Below, in pieces: positions 1 through 9,638 of a DNA stretch of 64,000 bases. Made by a program: the position numbers and the translations under genes. The notes beneath the pieces were generated by a model that did no database searches, was not told the DNA's origin, and worked only from the letters and a program-made list of their open reading frames with translations. Origin of the DNA: Calamus simplicifolius. Its lineage: Eukaryota > Streptophyta > Magnoliopsida > Arecales > Arecaceae. The DNA is taken from positions 333,519 through 397,518 of the forward strand of contig UESW01001610.1 of NCBI GenBank assembly GCA_900491605.1, given 5' to 3'. Every line of letters begins with the position of its first letter. The first letter of the stretch is position 1.

Positions 1-3000
1 GGTTTGACAGAAATCTACTAACAGTACCAACAGCATGTGCTATGTCTGGTCTTGTGCATACCATTGCATACATCAAACTACCCACAGCAGAAACATAAGG
101 AACCCATTCCATATCTAATTTCTTAACTTTATTTGAAGGACTTTGTTTAGTACTCAGCTTAAAATAAGTAGCAAGAGGAGTGCTTACAGCCTTAGCATTT
201 TTCATCTGGAATCTTTGCAGCACCATTTCAATATAGTGTTTCTGTGATAGCAAAAGTTTCTTCTCCATTCTATCACGCATGATTCTTATACCAAGAATCT
301 GCTTAGCAGCTTCCATGTCCTTCATTACAAATGACTTGCCCAACTGCATCTTTACCCTGTCAATCCTAGAAACATTTTTCCCAACAATAAGCATGTCATC
401 AACATACAATAACAGGATAATGAAGTCATCATCAGAAAAATTTTTAACAAAGACATATCATGTTATTGTATGTTGATGACATGCTTATTGTTGGGAAAAA
501 TGTTTCTAGGATTGACAGGTTAAAGAAGCAGTTGGGCAAGTCATTTATAATGAAGGACATGGGAGCTGCTAAGCAGATTCTTGGTATAAGAATCATGCAT
601 GATAGAATGGTCAGAAGTAGTCTTCTTGTAGCCTTGCTCACATATGACAGACTCAAACTTCTTGTACCATTGCCTCGGAGCCTGCTTTAAACCATATAGG
701 CTCTTTCTTAGCCTACACACAGTCTTCCTTACCTTCAACTTGAAAGCCATTAGGTTGCTTCATGTAAATATCTTCCTTCAAATCACCATGAAGGAAAGCA
801 GTTTTCACATCCATTTGCTCTACCTCCAAATCAAGAGTAGCAGCCAAACTCAACACAGTTCTAATAGAAGACATCTTCATCATAAGTGAGAAAATCTCAT
901 TAAAATCAACACCCTTCCTTTGTCTGAAGTCTTTTACCACTAATCTGGCTTTATACATTGGAGATGCAGCATTACTATCATGTTTCACCCTGTAAATTCA
1001 CCTATTTTCCAAGGCCCTCTTGCCTTTAGGCAACTTCACCAAATCATAAGTGTGATTGTCATGCAAAGATTGCATCTCATCTCGCATTGCATCCAACCAC
1101 TTTTGTTTTTCTTCACTCTCAATGGTCTCTTCTAAACACTCAGGTTCTCCCCATCAATCAAGGTCACATACTCATCAAACGAATACCTTGTAGATGGTTG
1201 TCTCTACCTATTAGACTTCCTGAGTTGACTTTGAGATGGTTCAGGAGCATAACTAGGATTATCATCTTGTGACATCTCATGTTCCTCTTCAGCATCATTA
1301 GTTGGAACATCTAACTCATCTCCAAGCTATTGATCATCAACATAATCATGTTGCTCATCTTGTTAAACACTACTCTTAGCATTATCCAGATTGTGAGCAA
1401 ACAACCGAAATGGATCAACATCAATCAGCTTATTACCTTTTTCGGGTATAGTCTTCCCCACCTTATCAATGTCTTCAATGGTTTGGTCTTCCATGAACTC
1501 GACATCATGACTTTTAATAAGCTTTTTCTCAATAGGATCATAAAACCTGTAACTAAATTCATCTTGACCACAACCTATAAAGATGCACTGTCTCATCTTA
1601 GCATCCAACTTGGATCTCTCATCCTTTGGAACATGCACAAATGCCTTGCAACTAAAGACTCGCAAATGATCATATATGGCATTCTTGCCAAACCAAATTT
1701 TGTCTGGCGCCTCACTGTCCAAAGCAATTGTAGGACTAAGATTAATAACATGCACTGCCGTGTACAGTGCCTCACCCCAAAAGTGTTTGGGCAAATTTTA
1801 CTTCAGAGAGCATACACCTAACTCTTTCAATCAATGTCCTATTCATCCTTTCTGCTAAACCATTCAGCTGAGGAGTTTTAGGAGGAGTCTTTTCATGTGC
1901 AATACCCTGCTGCTTGCAATAGACATCAAAGGGTCCACAATACTCACCACCATTGTCAGTACGAATAATTTCAGCTTCTTGCCTGACTGCCTCTCAACTA
2001 AAGCCTGAAACTGTTTGAACTTCTCCAACACCTGGTCTTTTGTCTTCAATGCATAGACCCATAGTTTCCTGGAACAATCATCAATAAAGGTAACAAAATA
2101 AAATGCACCACTAAAGGATTTTATCTTCAATGGACCACAAACATCAGAATGCACCAATTCAAGCAACTCTGACTTCCTTGAGGGAGGATGCTTCTTAAAG
2201 GATACTCTGTTTTGTTTATCAGCCATGCAATGAGAACACTTCTCCAACTTTGCACTCTTTAATCCTAGAAGCACATCCTTTTTAGCTAAGTAGTTCAGCC
2301 CTTTTTTACTGATATGACTAAGCCTTCGGTGCCACAAAGATGCCTCCATATCCATGACATTCACACTATCTTTAGCAACCAAAGCTTTTGTCCAATACAG
2401 TTTAGAAATTTTCTCCCCTCTAGCCATAACCAAGTTACCTTTGGTGAGTTTCCACATTCTAAAACTAAAGTGATTATCATAACCACTATCATCAAGCATC
2501 TGCACAGAAATCAAATTAAAGCGAACATCCGGAGCATGTTTGACTCCTCGAAGTAGTAGCAACATTCTCATGTTGGTTTGCAAGCAAACATCACCAATAC
2601 CAATCACCTTATACACACCATCATTACCCATCTTTAACACTCCAAAGTCACCAGAAGTGTAAGACGCGAAGAACTCCTTCCTTGGTATAATATGCAGTGT
2701 AGCACCACTATCAATTATCCACATGCTCTCATCCGATACAAGATTAACTGACTCATGGTCACGAAGAATAATAAGATCATCACCGGTAGCAGTGGTAACA
2801 CGATCATCATCATCATCATGATCTTTCTCTTTCTGCTTACCCTTCTTGCTTTTATTCTCCCTTTTCCTTAGAAAACAATTCTTCTGTATGTGCCCTGTTT
2901 TGTGACAATAATGGCACTCCATATTCTTGTATCTTGACTTGGACTTGCTTCTGCTCTTCTCTCTACCATCCTTTGGTTCTTTTCTCTGACTTCTCCCTCT

Positions 3001-3057
3001 ATTTTTAGTGACAAGCACCTCGGACTGAGATGAAGTACCCTGTGCCTTCCTTCTCAT
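1..3057 (-). pseudogene. Copia-A pol polyprotein (zinc knuckle, protease, integrase, RT), broken
   Basis: The first open block (3057 down to 1864, 397 codons) has a CCHC knuckle CHYCHKTGHIQKNC at residues 48-61. A protease motif WIIDSGA follows near residue 113, then the pre-integrase block LWHRRLSHISKKGLN with a downstream CSHC pair. The integrase core begins with the LVHSDVCGPL and TFIDDCSRKLWVY stretches. Further integrase (1794-1363) and RT blocks (988-713, 750-611, 413-1) lie in other frames, so at least three frameshifts or stops interrupt it. RT is recognisable from MDVKTAFLHGDL and LYGLKQAPRQWYKKF, and its YVDD box lies near 400 on the minus strand. No complete polyprotein can be made from this copy. 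Confidence 0.92.
265..610. repeat. Inverted duplication within Copia-A RT (149-bp arms, 48-bp spacer)
   Basis: Positions 265-413 and 462-610 are near-perfect reverse complements. The left arm, spacer and flanks are in native minus orientation and encode the YVDD region. The right arm is an inverted copy of the same RT stretch, inserted upstream, so the same peptide (YVDDMLIVGKNVSRIDRLKK) can be read on the plus strand from about 469. The duplication interrupts RT. Confidence 0.9.
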
Positions 3058-3596
3058 CTCCTCATTCCCTTTGCCATTTGCAAAGTAACAATACCATTAG
3101 GGGCTGAGTTTGTAATTGAAACCCGAAATGTCTTCCAAGACTCTGGTAAAGTATTCAGTAGCCATAGTCCCAACACTTCATCATCAAACTTGATACCCAT
3201 TCCTGACAATTGATCTAGGAGCCCTTGAAATTTATTCAAGTGATCTAAAATAGAAGTCCTCTCCTTATACCTCAAATTCATCAGAGAATTCAACAAATAT
3301 AATTTATTATTTCCTGATTTAGAGGCATATAATGATTCAATCTTCTCCCACAAGGCTCTAGCATGTGTCTCATTAGCAATGTGATTATAAACATTATCTT
3401 CTACATTCTGCCGAATAAAACCATAAACCTGCTGATGTTCAAATTCTCATTCCTCATCAGACTTGGAATCCGGCTTCTTAGTAGCAAACACAGGAAGATG
3501 CAAATTCTTCACAAATAGCAAATCCTTCATTTTGCCCTTCCACAAATGATAATCATTGTCATTCAAACAAACTATCTTATTTGTATTTGCCTCCAT
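3054..3596 (-). pseudogene. Copia-A gag (UBN2-type), one in-frame stop
   Basis: A minus-strand reading starts at the ATG at 3596-3594 and opens with a typical copia gag start (MEANTNKIVCLNDNDYHLWK). It stays in frame through an opal codon at 3449-3447, where related elements would be expected to have Trp. It then runs on as ALWEKIESLYASKSGNNKLY to the overlap with the pol block at 3054-3057. The role would be capsid formation around element RNA. The premature TGA and the downstream frame change make it non-functional. Confidence 0.85.
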
Positions 3597-3630
3597 CATT
3601 CAAGCAAGTCAAATAGCTCCAAACCAAAGA

Positions 3631-3642
3631 GCTCTGATACCA
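3631..3642 (-). other. Primer-binding site of Copia-A
   Basis: The plus strand reads gctctgatacca; its complement TGGTATCAGAGC is the classic plant copia primer-binding site matching the 3' end of initiator tRNA-Met. It lies three bases inside the predicted end of the 5' LTR. Confidence 0.9.
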
Positions 3643-3645
3643 CTC

Positions 3646-4445
3646 TGATGGGGAAACAACAATATAGTGGTAACAAATCACAATATGCAGTGGAGATATG
3701 TTCCTCCAACTTGCAAGAATCTGTGAGGAGCAATAACAAAAATATGTGGCAGCAATTGAATATCACAAACACACAAGAGACACCAAGATTTTTTAACGTG
3801 GAAAACCCCTCAAAGCAAGGGTAAAAACCATGGGTCGTCCATACCCAAGAAATAGCTCCACTATGATCAAATAAGGGTATAAGAGAGTCTCAAACAAGAA
3901 CACAAATGAGTGCTCATAGCCAACCAAACAATAAAGCTAAGAAGCTTACAATAGAGAACCAAGAAGTTTAACAAACCCCCAAAATGGAGCTACTGTTTGA
4001 CTTGAGTTTCTTGTATCTCAGACCTTGTTTCATTGATCTAACCGTTCAAAATGAAGAACCAGATGTCTCAAACCTGCTGTCAAAATTTTAGCCCGATCCA
4101 ACGGTGAACGAATTTATTGTAGCGATTTTATGGTAGCTTCTCTGAGTATGTGTGGGAAAGGCTTTTTCTTCTTTTTCTCTCTCTCGAATGGCGGCTCTCT
4201 TCTCTCTTTTTCAAAAATTAACCATAATATTACCCTAATAGACTCACCACTGATTAAGGATTCTTACCAAGTTGGATTCTCACCTAATCAGACTCACCAC
4301 TGATTAGGGATTCTTACAAAGTTGGATTCTCACCTAATCAGATTTACCAATGATTAGGGATTCTTACCAAGATAGACTCTTACCTAATCAGACTCATCAC
4401 TAATTAGGGATTCTTACGACTTACCACTTAGATAAGTGTGACACA
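3646..4445 (-). repeat. Copia-A 5' LTR, about 800 bp
   Basis: The inner edge is set by the primer-binding site and a terminal CA (tg on the plus strand at 3646). The outer edge is a best guess at TGTGTCACAC (ends near 4445), because the second LTR lies outside the window. It contains a pyrimidine/purine-rich leader and a 50-bp tandem repeat array near its 5' end. Confidence 0.7.
4241..4420. repeat. 50-bp tandem repeat inside the Copia-A LTR, 3.6 copies
   Basis: Units start at 4241, 4291, 4341 and 4391, each beginning gactcaccac or a close variant and continuing tgattagggattcttacc. The period is exactly 50 bp, with a few substitutions and no indels between copies. In element orientation it lies in the U3 end of the LTR, where transcriptional control sequences usually sit. 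Confidence 0.92.
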
Positions 4446-4796
4446 AAATGAGCTTACATATTTGGGCCTTTTTTCCATATAGGAAGGAAGCCCAAACCCA
4501 ACAGCCCAGTCGGCGCGGCAATAGAGGAGCGCTGGCGAGCTTTTGCATGAGGCGCAGTGCCTCGCCGCTAGACCCCAATGCGCGTCCTTCTCACCACCCT
4601 CTCGTCTAACCATTTAATTTTCTTTGCCTTGATAATTTTTTTTTGATACGATATCTTTTCTACTAGTCTTCGCCGGGGAAGGGGATGGATGGCGAACGAA
4701 TTCAGCGGGAGGCTAGAAGGGCTCTGGCCACAGAAGGGGAGGATGGATTCGGCTAGCGTAGCTGTCCGTGGCTATGGCCTCGGGCTTGGTGTACCT
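4446..4796. other. Intergenic, no gene seen
   Basis: Mixed-composition DNA between the Copia-A LTR and the foldback element. A GC-rich stretch near 4500-4600 has short open frames but no recognisable motif. Confidence 0.5.
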
Positions 4797-5494
4797 TAAG
4801 GTAGTGTTTGATAGAAAAAATATTATCCATGGATAAGTGTACGGGATAGAGTTTATCCCCTGGCTATCTCTAGGGATATTCCTTGGCTATTCCATTGATC
4901 ATATCAAATGCAAAAAGATAAATCCATAGGATAACCTTTTTTTACTCTTATTTGGAGGGATAACCAGCTATTCCTGCATTCTCTAGGGAATAAATTGAGG
5001 GGATATCCCATGGTTAACCATGGTTAACCATGGATTATCCCTTTGGTTAACTTTATTTTCTGCTATCCCTTAGGTAGTGTTTGAAATAGGGGATAAGAGG
5101 GGATATCCCGGGGATATCCCTTCTTATTCCCAAAAGCCATAACTATAAGGGATAGCTGGGAATAAAGTTAACCAAAGGATAATCCATGGTTAACCATGGT
5201 TAACCATGGGATATCCCCTCAATTTATTCCTTAGAAAATGCAGGAATAGCTGGTTATCCCTCCAAATAAGAGTAAAAAAAGTTATCCTATGGATTTACCT
5301 TTTTGCATTTGATATGATCAATGGGATAGCCAAGGGATATCCCTAGGGATAACCAGGGGATAAACTCTATCCTGTACACTTATCTATGGATAACATTTTT
5401 TCTATCAAACACTACCTTATAGTTATGGCTTTTGGGAATAAGAGGGGATATCTAAGGGATATCCCCTCTTATCCCCTATTTTAAATACTACCTA
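4797..5494. mobile_element. Foldback/MITE-like element with two interlocked inverted repeats
   Basis: Segment A (about 4797-5070) is the reverse complement of A' (about 5147-5419). Segment B (5071-5150) is the reverse complement of B' (5415-5494). The order is therefore A-B-A'-B'. Both pairs end in the same terminal motif: TAAGGTAGTGTTTGATAG for A and TAGGTAGTGTTTGAAATA for B. TA or TWA bases flank the ends, which would suit a Tc1/mariner- or Harbinger-type MITE, but the palindromic ends make the target duplication ambiguous. There is no coding capacity, and the internal sequence is rich in GGGATATCCC-like words. Confidence 0.8.
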
Positions 5495-6751
5495 AAGCAC
5501 AAATTGATGATACATAATTAATGCTGCATGGGGGATATCTCTTCCGCTGTGATTTACGATAAGACGGGCCTCTCCGGTTAAAAGTCGGGCTTTGGACCCT
5601 ATTTACAAACAAAAGACGGCCTTAGGTGATAAAACAAAGTGAAACTTTAATTCGCTCCAAAAGCCCAACCCGGAGCTCAAGTCGGCCTAACTTAAACCCA
5701 GGACCGCTGAAGGAAACTTAGAGAAGAGTGTTTATCTTGTGCGATCATATACTGCGAACGTTCGATATATAATTTCGCATAGGGTAAGCAAATTCACATG
5801 AAAGTTGCACCTTTAAAACATGTAAATAACTAGAAAGTTCCGACTGACAACCTAGAAACATTTTTCCATTGAACATATTTCTTAGAGATGCCAAAAACCC
5901 GAAAAATTATTAAAGATCCACTAAGAAACCAATAAAATAATTTTTCCATATCATTTCCAGACTAATTAGTTATTATAGGGACCTGTAAATTATCAGTTTC
6001 TTATGAAAACAGCAGAAATTCTGCACGTCTTTAAATGACGCTTGTAACTAAGGCACTGTTATGTATTAATATCTTCAATTAGGGATCTATATGTAATTTT
6101 TATTTTAAAATACGCTGCAGATGTGTCTGACCAAGGGACCTAAAAAAAATTTAAGACACATCGACGGAACCTTGGATAATTTTGTAATGCAGTAATCCCC
6201 TCCGCGCGAAACGTAGTTCGCGAAAGCCACGGTCTCCGGTGTTCGTTCTTTTTTAACCATATTCTTCTTCGGCTTCTTCCTTGTAAGGTTAAGGCTTCTC
6301 GTTCCCGCCGGCGGTCGATCTCGGAGGCCTTGTCAATAAGGTTATTGATCAACCAGTTTATTTTATTTACATCTTTGTCACTAATTTGATTTTGTTAGCA
6401 CGTTATCAGCATTTCTTTAGACAATTCTGGTAGATGTACGTTACCAGCATTTGTTTAGACAATTCTGCTAGATGTCAAAGGAAGGACTAAAATTTGTTTC
6501 CGAAATGCTTGGAATTTTTCTCACGCAATCATTGTGGGCCACTGCAGCCAGCTTGTCGGACAAAAATTTAAGGAAAAGCCTTAAATCGTTTCCTTGGAGC
6601 ATGATCTGCATGGAGAGTGTGATAATTCATTTGTACATTAGCAATACAAAACTCATGAACAAATCTTTCGACGAAGGCTTGTGCACGAACAAATCACTGC
6701 GCCCGATGCAATCCATACTGCACCAGGGACGTACAAAGACTTTTTTAAAAT
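5495..6751. other. Intergenic, no gene seen
   Basis: AT-rich DNA with short open frames only. A GC-richer patch at 6190-6340 shows no recognisable protein motif on either strand. Confidence 0.5.
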
Positions 6752-7142
6752 TTAAGGTCTTATTTGGTTTGTGATCCAGAATACTATTTTGAAAAATATG
6801 AATTGTATTCAAAAATTTTAGTTATATTCGGTTAATTTTTAGTATTTAAGAATATGTTTGGTTAGTATTTTTGAAAACTATTTTTGAATTTAAAAATAGT
6901 AAAAACTAAAATTCATAAGTTTTGAATGTTCTGAAAAGAAAAGACAAAAATCTGGATAACATCTAAGATAAATTAGAAAAAAATATCGCTCCAATATTTT
7001 TCAGATTTATTCAGGATTTTAGGATCATTTTAAAAAATATTTTTAAAAATGATTCGATCAAATACATTTTTCATGCTATGAATTAAATATTTTTTAAAAA
7101 ATAAAATATTTAATCCAAACTGGCTACCAAATGGCCCTAAAG
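6752..7142. mobile_element. Possible AT-rich MITE (hAT-like ends)
   Basis: The left end (aaggtcttatttggtttg) and the reverse complement of the right end (tttagggccatttggtag) are imperfectly similar. The interior is A/T-rich and partly self-complementary around 6780-7110. I could not find a convincing 8-bp target duplication, so this is tentative. Confidence 0.35.
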
Positions 7143-7810
7143 CTTTTGGATCAAGATTCAAGAGTTGGTCATGTAGACATGGACGTTTTGAACCTTTGAA
7201 AACAGCGTTAAGCGAAGTATTCAGCATGCGATCAGTGGATTAATTCATGTAGTCCGCAGTATCAACTACTGCTCCCAGTTATAGCAGTTGAATGATGCAC
7301 TGCAGTTTCGCTAGCGTAAACGGACGTTGGTATCTAGCTGTAACTATCTCAAAGCCAATTTTAGTTTCACAAGTTGAAGTTGACATTATATATGCAAATA
7401 AGTTTCAATAACCATTTGTTTGCCTTGCTACTTCACCGGTAAATATTAAAAATGCATCTTTGTTGTAATATCTAAAAATAATTTTTTGTATGAAAAAGTA
7501 ATGGATTATATGTTTATAATTCAAATTTATTGTTATCAATTAATTTTTATTTAAATTTTTGAATCATATAATTTTGATCCACTAACGAAGTTAATTAGGT
7601 TAACAAATAGGTTTGAAGCATTACGAATGGTATAGAGCAGACCCTACTTATGCTGTGCAATTAGGATGTCAAATTAGAAGGAAAAAGAATTATGATATCC
7701 TAAAAATAATTTCATATTGAATAAAAAAATGTTATATGCTATGATTTAATTTATCTAATATTAATTTTTTTTTTATTAAATTTTTAGATTATATAGTTTT
7801 GATCTACTAA
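7143..7810. other. AT-rich intergenic DNA with a diverged direct repeat
   Basis: Roughly 7497-7600 and 7723-7820 share a diverged direct repeat ending in gatcYactaacRaagttaatt. The LINE inserted at the end of the second copy. No gene is seen. Confidence 0.5.
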
Positions 7811-7820
7811 CAAGTTAATT
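7811..7820 (+). repeat. LINE target-site duplication, left copy
   Basis: caagttaatt, repeated exactly at 13790-13799 directly after the poly(A) tail. The preceding AA may extend the match to 12 bp. Confidence 0.85.
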
Positions 7821-8018
7821 ATTAAAGCCATAAGAAAAAAACTCCTCAACATTATCTATCATGCTTTAAGAATCGTGCAGCCTAAGCTCCAGTTCTATCC
7901 GTCTTCTTTGCTTTAAGATTCGTGCTTCTCGCTGTTTCGTCCCCGATCTTCCGGCGATCGTCGTCGTCGAGTCTTCGCCGTTGGCTAGCTGCACCTTTCT
8001 GTCATTTCCGCTCTTCCT

Positions 8019-9638
8019 ATGGCTTCGGATGCAGCTGAAGCAGGCCGGGCTTCCGGCAGGACAACGGCGGAAAGAGGGTTCAGTTGGGTGTCTTCTTCTC
8101 CGTCGCCGGCCACTGTGGCGAGATTGGAGGCAGCCTTCCCGGAGGTGGTGACCCTCCCAGCTGCGGAGCTTGCTGAGGAGGTTGCTGGGTGGATGAAGAA
8201 TGCTGTCATAGCTCGTTCATACCATCGATGGGTTCCGGCGGATGCTTTTCTCAGAGAATTCAGGCGCGCCGGAGCTACTGGAGACATCGTCCCGACAAGC
8301 ATGGCATTCCGGTGCCATGTATTCCGCTTCGAATCTCCCGAAGCTCGGGAGTTAGTATTGCAAAGGCCGTGGGTAATCAATGGTCAGGTGATTGGCATCG
8401 AGGGTTGGAGGCCGGATTTTGCTCCGGCAGTGGACTCAATCCCGTCGGCGTTGATCTGGGTCCGGCTGCCGAACCTCCCCCTGGAGTTCTGGAAAGCTGA
8501 GTTTCTCAAACCAATTCTGGCAATGGTGGGGGATTACGTCTGTCCCGATGCTGCTACCATGGCGAGAAACAGAGGAGGAGGGTTTGCATGAGGATTGATC
8601 TATCTCGGCCTCTTTGTCCTGGAGCTCGAGTGCAAGGCTTCAATCAGAGGTTTTGGCAACAGTTCTCTTACGAGAACCTTCAAGGCCTTTGCTGGAGCTG
8701 CGGCTCGATCCATTTGGGAGGTCCCTGCTCGCTCCCGTCGGCTGAGGAGGTTGAGGCTTCAGATACCGTTTTTGGTCCATGGCTTGCTGCAGTGAGACAG
8801 AGGAGAGGAGCTCCGGGTTCTCAGACTGACGGTAGGGGAAGCTCTCGTTCGAATGTGTCTGTGTCATCTGCAGCCTTCGCCTCACCTTCACCTTCTTCTG
8901 TGGTCGGGCTTCGCCCAAGGTCTGAGGGCAGTCAAGACGGCTGGAAATCTCCGGTGAAGGTGGCTCGTAGGCAGGCATCCTTTTCCAAGGTGTCCGCTGG
9001 TGGCTCTGGAGCTGCAGCGAGTCAGCCGGGGAAGAAGATTTCCCCTGTTTCGTTGAAGACTGATGCAGAGCCTGGGGTGCCGTATTGAAACAAAATGCTC
9101 TGAAGCAGAAGACAGTTAACAAAGTCTGTGCCAGTGAGCCTTCTCTGAACAATGTGGTGCTGATTTCTAATCCATTCTCCTCTCTTGATTTGGAGGTGGG
9201 AGATGAAGGCCATATGGACTGTAGGGACGGGTTCCCGGGTTCCTTGAAGCGGGCCAGGCCGGAGGTGTCAATGTCTCCAAGGTCGTTTCCTAAATCGGCT
9301 CCCCGGAAGGGTAAAGGAAAGGCCTCAGTAATTAAAAAAGGGGGGGTCGCTGATTCTTCTCGAGTCGGTCTTGACCTACCCCTCCCGGCCAGACTGGTGA
9401 TTCTGATCGACCTAGGGGGCAGACTATCCAAGGTTCTGGGCCTATGGCGATTGTGTTTGACGGAAGTCCTGTAGGTCAGGGTCCTAGCTCTGTTTCAATT
9501 GGTTCTCCTGAGGAGATGGATGGGTCTCGGGGCTGTTCAGATCCTCAGTCTGAGGTTTGCCCTCCGTTGGCAGGGGGTATTGCTGATAGCATTATGTCGG
9601 AGGACCATGGAGGGGTCCTAGCTTCTCCCAGTCTGTAA
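8019..9638 (+). pseudogene. LINE ORF1 (gag-like, DUF4283 and CCHC), frameshifted
   Basis: The RNA-binding protein of the LINE. From the ATG at 8019 the first block carries a DUF4283-like domain, with the diagnostic IWVRLPNLPLEFW near residues 147-159. A frameshift near 8585 moves the reading to the block at 8588, which holds the zinc knuckle CWSCGSIHLGGPC (8690-8728, C-x2-C-x3-H-x4-C). Two more frame changes (near 9085 and 9440) lead through a low-complexity basic/Ser-rich tail to the stop just before ORF2. The start is chosen because it is the first ATG after the GC-rich leader and opens the DUF4283 block. The role in RNA packaging is known for the family. Confidence 0.85.

Larger units (their letters stand above)
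1..4445 (-). mobile_element. Copia-A: decayed Ty1/copia LTR retrotransposon, partial
   Basis: Read on the minus strand, the order is 5' LTR (high coordinates), primer-binding site, gag, zinc knuckle, protease, pre-integrase and integrase, then reverse transcriptase (RT). This is the Ty1/copia order, with integrase before RT. The left window edge cuts the element at the RT/RNase H junction, so the 3' LTR and target duplication are not visible. Several stops, frameshifts and an inverted duplication in RT show that it is a dead copy. It resembles Tnt1-94-like (Tork-type) elements, but the clade is inferred from memory of the family. Confidence 0.93.

Noticed and set aside
8640..9431. 263-codon minus-strand ORF across LINE ORF1
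   Set aside because: Antisense shadow of a GC-rich transposon gene; no motif.
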